Assembly (NCBI RefSeq): GCF_900105255.1
Contig: NZ_LT629763.1
Location: 3,606,001-3,670,000, forward strand
DNA length: 64,000 bases
Reading direction: 5' to 3'
From: Halopseudomonas sabulinigri
Lineage (GTDB): Bacteria > Pseudomonadota > Gammaproteobacteria > Pseudomonadales > Pseudomonadaceae
The notes below the pieces were generated by a model, which saw only the letters and a program-made list of their open reading frames with translations, was not told the DNA's origin and did no database searches. The translations under genes and the position numbers were made by a program. Below are positions 8,885-16,142 of this stretch, piece by piece. The first letter of the stretch is position 1; each line of letters starts with the position of its first letter.

Positions 8885-9805
8885 ATGCCTGCAGACAGCT
8901 CCCCGCCGGTTGCCCCGGCTGACCAGCAGTTGATTGCCGAGTTTCTCGACAGTCTATGGCTGGAGCGCGGGTTGTCGAAGCATACCCTGAGCGCCTACCG
9001 CACCGACTTGAATCTACTGGCTGGATGGCTGGGCCAGCGCCGCAGTGATCTGTTGCAGGCCTCGCGCGGGGATCTGATGGAGCACCTGGGCTGGCGCCTC
9101 GCCCAGGGCTATCAGGCGCGTTCCAGTGCACGCTTATTGTCCTGCTTGCGCGGTTTCTATCGGCACCTGGTGCGGCTGGGACGGTTGTCCGCCGATCCCA
9201 CGCTGGATGTGGCTATGCCCAAGTTGGGCCGGCCGTTGCCCAAAGCCCTCAGCGAGCAGGATGTCGAACGCCTGCTCGCTGCGCCGGATGTCGAGGACAG
9301 TCTGGGGTTGCGTGATCGCTGCATGCTTGAAGTGCTGTATGCCTGCGGGCTGCGGGTCAGCGAGCTGGTTGGGTTGCGGCTGGATCAGGTTAACCTGCGC
9401 CAAGGCATAGTGCGCATCACCGGCAAGGGTAACAAGGAAAGGTTGGTGCCCTTGGGCGAGGAGGCGATGCTCTGGCTGGAGCGCTATGTGCAATTGGCGC
9501 GGCCCGCGCTGCTCGCCGGCAAGCCCAGCGATGTGGTATTCCCCAGTCGCCTGGGCCGCGAGATGACTCGGCAGACCTTCTGGCACCGGATCAAGCTCCA
9601 CGCACAGCAGGCGGGTATCAATGCTGCGTTGTCGCCGCATACCCTGCGACATGCCTTTGCTACGCACCTGCTCAATCATGGGGCGGATTTGCGAGTAGTG
9701 CAGATGCTGTTGGGCCACAGTGATCTGTCGACTACACAAATCTACACACATATCGCCCGTCAGCGCCTGCGCGATATGCATGCGGAGCACCATCCCCGTG
9801 GGTGA
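8885..9805 (+). CDS. xerD: Site-specific tyrosine recombinase XerD
   Basis: With the ATG at 8885 this is a 306-residue recombinase with all catalytic residues: R157 (ACGLRVSEL), K181 (TGKGNKERL), H252 and R255 (SPHTLRHAFATHLL), H278 (LLGHSDLST) and nucleophile Y287 (IYTHIARQRL). With XerC it resolves chromosome dimers at dif under FtsK control. An upstream ATG (8855) would add ten residues but abuts the terminator and lengthens the protein beyond the usual ~298. It overlaps no mobile element and sits in the housekeeping xerD-dsbC order. Confidence 0.96.
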   Translation: MPADSSPPVAPADQQLIAEFLDSLWLERGLSKHTLSAYRTDLNLLAGWLGQRRSDLLQASRGDLMEHLGWRLAQGYQARSSARLLSCLRGFYRHLVRLGRLSADPTLDVAMPKLGRPLPKALSEQDVERLLAAPDVEDSLGLRDRCMLEVLYACGLRVSELVGLRLDQVNLRQGIVRITGKGNKERLVPLGEEAMLWLERYVQLARPALLAGKPSDVVFPSRLGREMTRQTFWHRIKLHAQQAGINAALSPHTLRHAFATHLLNHGADLRVVQMLLGHSDLSTTQIYTHIARQRLRDMHAEHHPRG

Positions 9806-9852
9806 TGGGGATGTTTCATGATAAGCTTTGCCGTCTTCTAGAGGATCGGATT

Positions 9853-10575
9853 ATGCGACTGAGATACGGCGTGACCTGCCTGCTCGCCCTGTGGGGTTCG
9901 CACGCAATGGCAGATACCCAGACTGCAATTACCGAAGGTCTGGCAAAACTCAAATTCGATGTGCCGGTAACCGCCGTGGCGGAAACGCCGGTCGACGGTC
10001 TTTATCAGGTGCAGCTGGAAACCGGTCGGGTGCTGTATGCCAGCGCCGACGGTAAATACTTCATGCAGGGCACCCTCATTGAAGTAAACGACGGCCAGCC
10101 ACGGAACTTGACTTCAGCTGCTGAAGCACGGGGTATTGGCCAGGTGCTCGACAAGGTCGAAACCAAGGACATGGTGGTGTTTGCGCCGGAAAAGCCGCAG
10201 ACCCACATTACCGTGTTCACCGATGTGGACTGCGGCTACTGTCGCAAGCTGCACAGCGAAGTGGAAGAGTTGAACGAGCTGGGTGTTGAAGTCCGCTATA
10301 TGGCGTTTCCGCGGGGCGGTATGCAGTCGCCGGCCGCGCAGGTGATGCAGTCGGTCTGGTGTGCCGATGACCGCCAGCAGGCCATGACCTCTGCCAAGCA
10401 GGGCAAGCGGGTGGAAGACAAGACATGCGCTAACCCGGTCGCTCAGGAATACCAGCTGGGTCAGCAGTTGGGCGTGCAGGGCACCCCAGCCATCTTCCTC
10501 GCCAATGGCACCATGATCCCAGGCTACCAGCCAGCCGAGCAGCTGGCGGCAATGGCGCTGGAAAATAAAGAGTAA
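9853..10575 (+). CDS. dsbC: Thiol:disulfide interchange protein DsbC
   Basis: A 240-residue periplasmic disulfide isomerase. The signal peptide covers residues 1-20, ending SHAMA. An N-terminal dimerisation domain precedes a thioredoxin-like domain with the active site C127-G-Y-C130 in TDVDCGYCRK. The structural cysteine pair is VWC and KTC, and the cis-proline loop is GVQGTPAIF. I chose ATG 9853, preceded by GAGGA, because it gives a clean signal peptide. It follows xerD by 47 bp as in other pseudomonads. Confidence 0.95.
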   Translation: MRLRYGVTCLLALWGSHAMADTQTAITEGLAKLKFDVPVTAVAETPVDGLYQVQLETGRVLYASADGKYFMQGTLIEVNDGQPRNLTSAAEARGIGQVLDKVETKDMVVFAPEKPQTHITVFTDVDCGYCRKLHSEVEELNELGVEVRYMAFPRGGMQSPAAQVMQSVWCADDRQQAMTSAKQGKRVEDKTCANPVAQEYQLGQQLGVQGTPAIFLANGTMIPGYQPAEQLAAMALENKE

Positions 10576-10646
10576 TAACGGCACCGGTGGCGCTGCTGCC
10601 GGCCAGCCAATCATTTTCGAACAGACAATCAAGTGGGGACCAACGT

Positions 10647-11951
10647 TTGAAACCGGTCAAAGTAGGCATCTGTGGTTTGGGCACCGTCGGTGGTGGCACC
10701 TTTAACGTCCTGCAGCGCAACGCGGCGGAAATTGCCCGCCGCGCGGGGCGTGGTATTGATGTGGCGCAGATTGCGACCCGTCACCCGAACCCGGCCTGCA
10801 ATATTGGCGTTACCCCGACCACGGACGATGTATTCGAGGTGGTGAACAACCCCGAGATCGACATCGTCGTCGAATTGATCGGTGGTTACACGCTGGCCAA
10901 GGACGTGGTCATGGGCGCCATCGCCAACGGCAAGCATGTGGTTACTGCCAATAAGGCGCTGATCGCTGTGCACGGCAACGAAATTTTTGCTGCCGCCAGC
11001 GAGAAGGGCGTGATGGTCGCGTTCGAGGCTTCGGTGGCGGGCGGTATTCCGATCATCAAGGCGCTGCGTGAAGGCCTCGCAGCCAACCAGATTGATTGGG
11101 TTGCCGGCATCATCAACGGTACCGGCAACTTCATCCTTACCGAGATGCGCGACAAGGGCCGTACCTTTGAAGACGTGCTCGCCGAGGCGCAGGCGCTGGG
11201 TTATGCCGAGGCCGACCCGACCTTCGACGTCGAAGGCATAGATGCCGCGCACAAGCTGACCATTCTGGCGTCCATCGCCTTTGGCATCCCGCTGCAATTC
11301 GATAAGGCGTACACCGAAGGCATCACCAAGCTGACCACCGCCGATGTGAACTACGCCGAAGCCTTGGGTTACCGCATCAAGCATTTGGGCGTCGCGCGCC
11401 GCACCGGCGATGGCGTGGAGCTGCGCGTGCATCCGACGCTGATTCCGGCTGACCGTCTATTGGCCAACGTTAACGGCGTGATGAACGCGGTCATGGTCAA
11501 CGGCGATGCCGTAGGTTCAACGCTGTATTACGGCGCAGGCGCCGGTGCCGAGCCAACCGCTTCAGCGGTGGTCGCTGACATCATCGACGTGGTGCGGACG
11601 CTGACCACCGATCCGAACAACCGCGTGCCGCATTTGGCGTTCCAGGCTGATGCGCTGTCCGATCTGCCGGTGCTGTCGGTCGAGGATGTGGAAACCGCGT
11701 ACTACCTGCGGCTGCAGGCCAAGGATCGCCCCGGTGTGCTGGCCAAGGTAGCGACCATACTGTCGGAGCGCGGTATCAATATCGAATCCATCATGCAGAA
11801 GGAAGCGGAAGAGCAGGACGGCCTGGTGCCGATCATTCTGCTGACCCACCGCGTGCTTGAACGCGACATGAACGTGGCCATTGCCGCACTGGAAGCACTG
11901 GATGATATCGCCGGCCCGTTGATGCGGGTGCGGGTAGAACAACTGAACTAA
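10647..11951 (+). CDS. hom: Homoserine dehydrogenase
   Basis: A 434-residue enzyme reducing aspartate semialdehyde to homoserine in the threonine/methionine branch. It shows the NAD(P)-binding VGICGLGTVGGGTFNVL, the catalytic region FEASVAGGIPIIKALREGL with GIINGTGNFIL, and a C-terminal ACT domain (YYLRLQAKDRPGVLAKVATI) for threonine feedback. The start is TTG at 10647, preceded by GGGGA 6 bp upstream. It gives the family N-terminus (M)KPVKVG and the expected length; an earlier frame start lacks support. Confidence 0.96.
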   Translation: MKPVKVGICGLGTVGGGTFNVLQRNAAEIARRAGRGIDVAQIATRHPNPACNIGVTPTTDDVFEVVNNPEIDIVVELIGGYTLAKDVVMGAIANGKHVVTANKALIAVHGNEIFAAASEKGVMVAFEASVAGGIPIIKALREGLAANQIDWVAGIINGTGNFILTEMRDKGRTFEDVLAEAQALGYAEADPTFDVEGIDAAHKLTILASIAFGIPLQFDKAYTEGITKLTTADVNYAEALGYRIKHLGVARRTGDGVELRVHPTLIPADRLLANVNGVMNAVMVNGDAVGSTLYYGAGAGAEPTASAVVADIIDVVRTLTTDPNNRVPHLAFQADALSDLPVLSVEDVETAYYLRLQAKDRPGVLAKVATILSERGINIESIMQKEAEEQDGLVPIILLTHRVLERDMNVAIAALEALDDIAGPLMRVRVEQLN

Positions 11952-11953
11952 AC

Positions 11954-12031
11954 CAGCGGCAAGCGCCAAGCTGCAAGCCGCAAGCGGTCGAGCGATGACC
12001 GCCTTGCAGTTTGCAGCGCGCAACTTGCAGC
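11954..12031. repeat. AAGCTGCAAGC-type intergenic repeat with hairpin
   Basis: The hom-thrC spacer is filled by CAGCGGCAAGCG (11954-11965), then short tandem variants of AAGCTGCAAGC. An imperfect hairpin pairs GCTGCAAGCCGCAAGCGG (from 11970) with the segment from 11997 to 12017 around GACCGCCTTGC. The same words recur downstream of lysS and next to the CoA-transferase gene. Confidence 0.7.
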
Positions 12032-12052
12032 TCAAACCGAAGGTTTGTAGAA

Positions 12053-13462
12053 ATGCGCTATATCAGCACTCGCGGCCAGGCTCCGGCCCTGAATTTTGAA
12101 GATGTTCTGCTGGCCGGTCTGGCCTCCGATGGCGGCCTTTATGTACCCGAGAACCTGCCCCGCTTCACCCAGGAGCAGATAGCCTCATGGGCTGATCTGC
12201 CGTACCACGAACTGGCGTTCAACGTGATGCGCCCGTTTGTTACGGACAGCATCCCGGACGCCGATTTCAAACAGATTCTGCAGGAAACCTATGGGGTCTT
12301 CGCGCATAGCGCAGTAGCACCGCTGCGCCAGTTGGACAGCAACGAGTGGGTGCTGGAGCTGTTCCACGGCCCGACGTTGGCGTTCAAGGACTTTGCCCTG
12401 CAACTGCTTGGCCGCCTGCTTGATTATTTCCTGCAGAAGCGGGGCGAGCGCGTAGTCATCATGGGCGCCACGTCCGGCGATACCGGCTCGGCGGCGATTG
12501 AAGGCTGTCGCCGTTGCGAGAATGTGGATATCTTCATCCTGCATCCGCATAACCGCGTGTCCGAGGTGCAACGTCGCCAGATGACCACCATCATGGGCGA
12601 GAACATCCATAACATCGCCATTGAAGGCAATTTCGACGACTGCCAGGAAATGGTCAAGGCCAGCTTCGCCGATCAGGGTTTCCTCAAGGGCACTCGGCTG
12701 GTGGCGGTCAACTCGATCAACTGGGCGCGCATCATGGCGCAGATCGTCTACTACTTCCATGCTGCGCTGCAGCTGGGCGGCCCGGCGCGCTCCATTGCCT
12801 TCTCGGTGCCGACCGGTAACTTTGGCGATATCTTTGCCGGTTACCTGGCGCGCAACATGGGCTTGCCTATCAGTCAGCTGGTGGTTGCGACCAACCGCAA
12901 TGACATCCTGCATCGCTTCATGAGCGGTAACCAGTACAACAAGGACACCCTGCACCCCTCGCTATCACCGTCGATGGATATCATGGTGTCGTCCAACTTC
13001 GAGCGTCTGCTGTTCGACCTGCATGGGCGCAACGGCGCTCTGGTCGCTGAACTGCTGAATGAGTTCAAGCAGACCGGCAAACTGTCGGTAGCGGAAGACC
13101 GCTGGACCGAGGCGCGCAAGTTGTTCGACTCGCTGGCGGTGGATGATGAACAGACCTGCGCGACCATTGCCAAGGTCCATGCCGAGAGTGGTGAATTGCT
13201 GGATCCGCATACGGCCATTGGCGTGCACGCGGCGCGTGAATGCCGCCGTTCGTTGAGCACACCTATGGTGACGCTGGGCACCGCGCATCCGGTCAAATTC
13301 CCGGATGCGGTACGTGAAGCGGGCGTGGGCCAGGAACTGCACCTGCCGGCGCACTTGAGTGATCTGTTTGAGCGCGAGGAGCGCTGCACCGTACTGGAAA
13401 ATAGCCTGGCGGCGGTACAGCAGTTCGTCGCTGCCCACGGCAATCGCGGCAAACCTCTCTAA
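12053..13462 (+). CDS. thrC: Threonine synthase
   Basis: A 469-residue PLP enzyme converting O-phosphohomoserine to threonine. The N-terminus MRYISTRG is typical. The PLP lysine lies in GPTLAFKDFALQ, the phosphate loop region in GATSGDTGSAAIEG, and VNSINWARIMAQ and the glycine loop FSVPTGNFGDIFAGY follow. The ATG at 12053 gives the standard length. It is the partner of hom, separated by a repeat-filled 101-bp gap. Confidence 0.97.
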   Translation: MRYISTRGQAPALNFEDVLLAGLASDGGLYVPENLPRFTQEQIASWADLPYHELAFNVMRPFVTDSIPDADFKQILQETYGVFAHSAVAPLRQLDSNEWVLELFHGPTLAFKDFALQLLGRLLDYFLQKRGERVVIMGATSGDTGSAAIEGCRRCENVDIFILHPHNRVSEVQRRQMTTIMGENIHNIAIEGNFDDCQEMVKASFADQGFLKGTRLVAVNSINWARIMAQIVYYFHAALQLGGPARSIAFSVPTGNFGDIFAGYLARNMGLPISQLVVATNRNDILHRFMSGNQYNKDTLHPSLSPSMDIMVSSNFERLLFDLHGRNGALVAELLNEFKQTGKLSVAEDRWTEARKLFDSLAVDDEQTCATIAKVHAESGELLDPHTAIGVHAARECRRSLSTPMVTLGTAHPVKFPDAVREAGVGQELHLPAHLSDLFEREERCTVLENSLAAVQQFVAAHGNRGKPL

Positions 13463-13487
13463 ACAGGTCTTTTCGGGATGGCAGGCG

Positions 13488-13724
13488 ATGGAATTCTTTA
13501 GATACATAAAAGCGTCTGCGCCTGCCGACGAATGCCATCCCGTTGGCCTGACAGGGGTTACTATTTCAGCATCGCCTGTTGAGATAACGGCCATAGCTCA
13601 GTTCCTTCCCCATTGCGCGAAAGAGATCGAGGCTTTGGGTGATGGGTCTGAGCATGAGCACTTTGCTTGCGAACGCGAAGGCGACCCGCCGTTGTTGGTG
13701 TTCAACCCTGGCGCGGGCGAGTGA
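13488..13724 (+). CDS. Orphan Imm32-like small protein
   Basis: A 78-residue predicted protein starting MEFFRYIKAS. Its layout is a short N-terminal strand (VTISASP), a helix (EITAIAQFLPHCAKEIEAL), an EHEHF motif and a final strand LLVFNP. From memory this matches Imm32-type immunity proteins, which protect against secreted toxins. The assignment is by pattern only and no toxin gene lies nearby. Codons such as AGA, ATA and ACA, rare in neighbouring genes, hint at acquisition. The ribosome-binding site is weak. An upstream in-frame extension runs into thrC and is a shadow. Confidence 0.55.
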   Translation: MEFFRYIKASAPADECHPVGLTGVTISASPVEITAIAQFLPHCAKEIEALGDGSEHEHFACEREGDPPLLVFNPGAGE

Positions 13725-13815
13725 GACGTTGAACTGGCCATCGGGTACTCTCTGGCGCAGGTAAATGTACCTGCGTGTCAGGATTCGGTTTCCCGGCACC
13801 TGAAGGAGTAGCGCA

Positions 13816-14400
13816 GTGGCGGAAGCCCCACAGAATCTTGAACAGATGCTGGACCACATAGCCAGTTTGACTGGCGATGATCAGCGCATTTCGATGGGCG
13901 AGGTAGTCGAGTCGGTAGGCAGTCGCTCCTTTGGCCCCTTGCTGCTGATTATGGGGGTCACGCTGTTTTCGCCTTTGAGTGGTATTCCCGGCATGGCGGT
14001 GTTTGCCGGGCTGTTCGTCATGTTGATCGCCGTACAGATGCTGATTGGCCGCAAGAATTTCTGGCTGCCTGCGTTCATTCTCGACCGCTCGGTACCGCAG
14101 CAAAAGCTGCACAAGGCGATCGACTGGGTCAAACCGGCCGCGCGGCGAATCGATCGTCTGATCAAGCCGCGGCTGAACTTTATGCTGCACCCTTCCTCTA
14201 CCTATTTACTGGCCGGCTTGTGTGTTGTCGTAGCGGCGGGCTTGCCGTTTCTCGAGCTGGTGCCCTTTTCTTCATCCATCGTTGGTTTGGCGCTGGCCAT
14301 TCTGGGCTTGGCACTGGTGGCGCGCGATGGACTGCTGGTGTTGATCGCCGTGGTTTTTATTGTGCTGGCGGGAGGCCTGCTGGCCGCCAAACTGTTGTAA
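13816..14400 (+). CDS. ExoD family membrane protein
   Basis: A 194-residue protein with the ExoD layout: a soluble N-terminus containing ISMGEVVESVGSRSFGPLLL, then helices around PLSGIPGMAVFAGL and a hydrophobic C-terminal half (ALAILGLALVARDGLLVLIAVVF). ExoD was named for an exopolysaccharide phenotype in rhizobia; its molecular role is unknown. The start is GTG at 13816 with GAAGGAG 7 bp before. It stands alone and is probably transcribed separately from thrC. Confidence 0.85.
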   Translation: MAEAPQNLEQMLDHIASLTGDDQRISMGEVVESVGSRSFGPLLLIMGVTLFSPLSGIPGMAVFAGLFVMLIAVQMLIGRKNFWLPAFILDRSVPQQKLHKAIDWVKPAARRIDRLIKPRLNFMLHPSSTYLLAGLCVVVAAGLPFLELVPFSSSIVGLALAILGLALVARDGLLVLIAVVFIVLAGGLLAAKLL

Positions 14401-14460
14401 TACAAGACCGGGAAGCCCTACCACGGGGCTCGCAAAAGCATACAAGGAGTTGTTTGAGCG

Positions 14461-14892
14461 ATGCTCTGGATTCTTGTTCTGCATATCGCCGCGTTACTCT
14501 TCTGGGGCGCCTGCCTGCTGTATTTACCTGCGTTGATTGCCGGTGTGACGCGGGATAATTCGGCGATCGAGGAAAACCCCGACCCGTTCGATTCCCTTAC
14601 CCGGTTTGTCTTTACGCGCGTGGCCACGCCGGCGGCTTTGTTGGCGATCATTGCTGGCAGCCTGGTGTTTGTTGTTGATCACACCATTACCGTCTGGTTG
14701 ATTGCCAAACTCACGCTGGTGGTGGGGCTGGTGTTTGTTCACACCGGATTGGGGCTACTGGTGCTCAGGCTGGAGGCGCGCAACGGCAAACCGCTGCGTC
14801 GCTGGTGTCTGGTGGCAGGCCTGACCGGGGCCAGCCTGATGGCACTGATTATCTGGATAGTGCTGGCCAAGCCGCCGCTGGAGCTGTGGTGA
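14461..14892 (+). CDS. HemJ/CopD-like four-helix membrane protein
   Basis: A 143-residue protein with four membrane segments. The first carries LHIAALLFWGACLLYLPAL, resembling the His/Trp-containing first helix of HemJ (protoporphyrinogen oxidase) and CopD-like proteins. The third carries another histidine (VGLVFVHTGLGLL). Proteins of this type often accompany cytochrome oxidase genes, and here the cox cluster begins 0.5 kb downstream. A haem or copper role is inference from family and context. It faces the DUF2231 gene end to end with an 8-bp gap. Confidence 0.65.
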   Translation: MLWILVLHIAALLFWGACLLYLPALIAGVTRDNSAIEENPDPFDSLTRFVFTRVATPAALLAIIAGSLVFVVDHTITVWLIAKLTLVVGLVFVHTGLGLLVLRLEARNGKPLRRWCLVAGLTGASLMALIIWIVLAKPPLELW

Positions 14893-14900
14893 TGCCCCGC

Positions 14901-15407
14901 TCAGGACGCCTTGGCTTTCTCGATCTTGCGGTTGCGCAGCGCGCGCTCTTCGGTTTTCTCCGGGGCCACGCCCACCGCGTGATCGTAGACCAGCTGCCCG
15001 CCCAGCACGCTGGCAAGCGCGATCAACAGGCCGCAGAGCAGCGACAGATACAACCCCCAGGGCATTATCAACGCGTCAGGCTGGTCGAGTCTGCTGAGCC
15101 AGTTGAGGGTGGCCAGCGACAGCAACATGACCGCCAGGATGGCATGGCACCAAGCGGTAATCAGGCGGCGAATCTGTTTGACGATCAGCAGGTCCAGCAG
15201 GCCGATGGTGCCGGATATCCAACCGCCGAGTACGCCGATTCCCGACAACCAGAGACCGGCGCGCGCCCAGAAAAAGTCGTTGCTGATAACGTAGGCGATG
15301 TCGCTGCCGATCAGTCCCAGCAGCGCCGCCACGGGGAAATGAATCACCATGGGATGCAGCGGGTGTCCGGCGATGGCCATCTTGCTGATAATCGGGGCGC
15401 TTGCCAT
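14901..15407 (-). CDS. DUF2231 family inner-membrane protein
   Basis: A 168-residue, four-helix membrane protein. The N-terminus AGHPLHPMVIHFPVALL-like segment (HPLHPMVIHFPVA) is the DUF2231 signature, with two histidines that could bind haem or metal. Later segments are LSGIGVLGGWISGTIGLLDL and AWCHAILAVML. The C-terminal tail is charged (EERALRNRKIEKAK). Members often sit beside cytochrome oxidase genes; it is divergent from coxB with only 33 bp between the two starts. Function is otherwise unknown. Confidence 0.85.
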   Translation of the reverse strand: MASAPIISKMAIAGHPLHPMVIHFPVAALLGLIGSDIAYVISNDFFWARAGLWLSGIGVLGGWISGTIGLLDLLIVKQIRRLITAWCHAILAVMLLSLATLNWLSRLDQPDALIMPWGLYLSLLCGLLIALASVLGGQLVYDHAVGVAPEKTEERALRNRKIEKAKAS

Positions 15408-15440
15408 CAGAATCCTCGTTACGTTGCGGGTAAGGCGCTG

Positions 15441-16142
15441 TTGGCAAGATTAGCAGCCAGCGCGCTGTGTGGCACGGGCTTGTCGCTCGCTGGCTGCGAC
15501 GGCCCCATGTCGACCCTGCAGCCGGCAGGCCCCAGCGCCCAGGCCAGCGCCTGGCTATGGTGGGGCATGTTTGCCTTTTTCGGGTTCGTGCTGGTGGCTC
15601 TGGTGTTGCTGTGGCTGCATGCACTGCGCCGCGAACCAGGGCAAGTCAGTGACCGAGAGGCGCAGCGGCTGCAGAACCGTTGGGTGGTTGGTGGCGGTCT
15701 CATATTGCCGATCCTCAGTATCAGTGTGGTGCTGGTGGTGGGTATCGCACTGGGCCAGCGCATGCTGGCGCTGCCGCTGGCCGAGGGCCAACCGCTACGC
15801 ATTGAGGTGGTGGCGCATCAGTGGTGGTGGGAGGTGCGCTATCCGGAGAGTGGCGTGGTGTTGAAAGACAAGCTGCATATCCCGGCGGGCCAACCAGTCA
15901 ATCTGCACCTGATCAGCGAGGATGTGGTGCATTCGTTCTGGGTGCCGCGCCTGGCCGGCAAGATGGATATGTTCCCTGGTCGCACCAATGTGCTGCGGCT
16001 GGAAGCCGATGCACCCGGAACCTATCACGGTATGTGCAGCGAGTTCTGCGGTGTGGGTCATGCGCGCATGCATTTTACTGTCGAAGCTCACACGCCGGCG
16101 GAATTCGAAGCCTGGCTGCAGCAGGAACAAGCCAATGACTAA
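15441..16142 (+). CDS. coxB: Cytochrome c oxidase subunit II (lipoprotein, no cytochrome c domain)
   Basis: A 233-residue subunit II. A lipoprotein signal ends in the lipobox LSLAGC, two transmembrane helices follow, then the cupredoxin domain with QWWWEVRYP and the CuA ligands: a His in VVHSFWVPRLAGKMDM and the set CSEFCGVGHARM. No haem-binding CxxCH follows, so this is an aa3- rather than a caa3-type subunit. The frame has no usable ATG or GTG. TTG 15441, with AAGG 5 bp upstream, gives the right signal peptide. Its stop overlaps the coxA start by 8 bp. It receives electrons from cytochrome c. Confidence 0.9.
   Translation: MARLAASALCGTGLSLAGCDGPMSTLQPAGPSAQASAWLWWGMFAFFGFVLVALVLLWLHALRREPGQVSDREAQRLQNRWVVGGGLILPILSISVVLVVGIALGQRMLALPLAEGQPLRIEVVAHQWWWEVRYPESGVVLKDKLHIPAGQPVNLHLISEDVVHSFWVPRLAGKMDMFPGRTNVLRLEADAPGTYHGMCSEFCGVGHARMHFTVEAHTPAEFEAWLQQEQAND

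Noticed and set aside
8885-9805. Tyrosine recombinase as a sign of an integrated element
   Set aside because: The protein is the housekeeping XerD in its usual context (rplS, dsbC, hom); no attachment-site repeats or phage genes accompany it.
14805-15440. Upstream extension of the coxB frame to an ATG antisense to DUF2231
   Set aside because: The extension is the shadow of DUF2231 and would bury the lipoprotein signal peptide in the middle of the protein.
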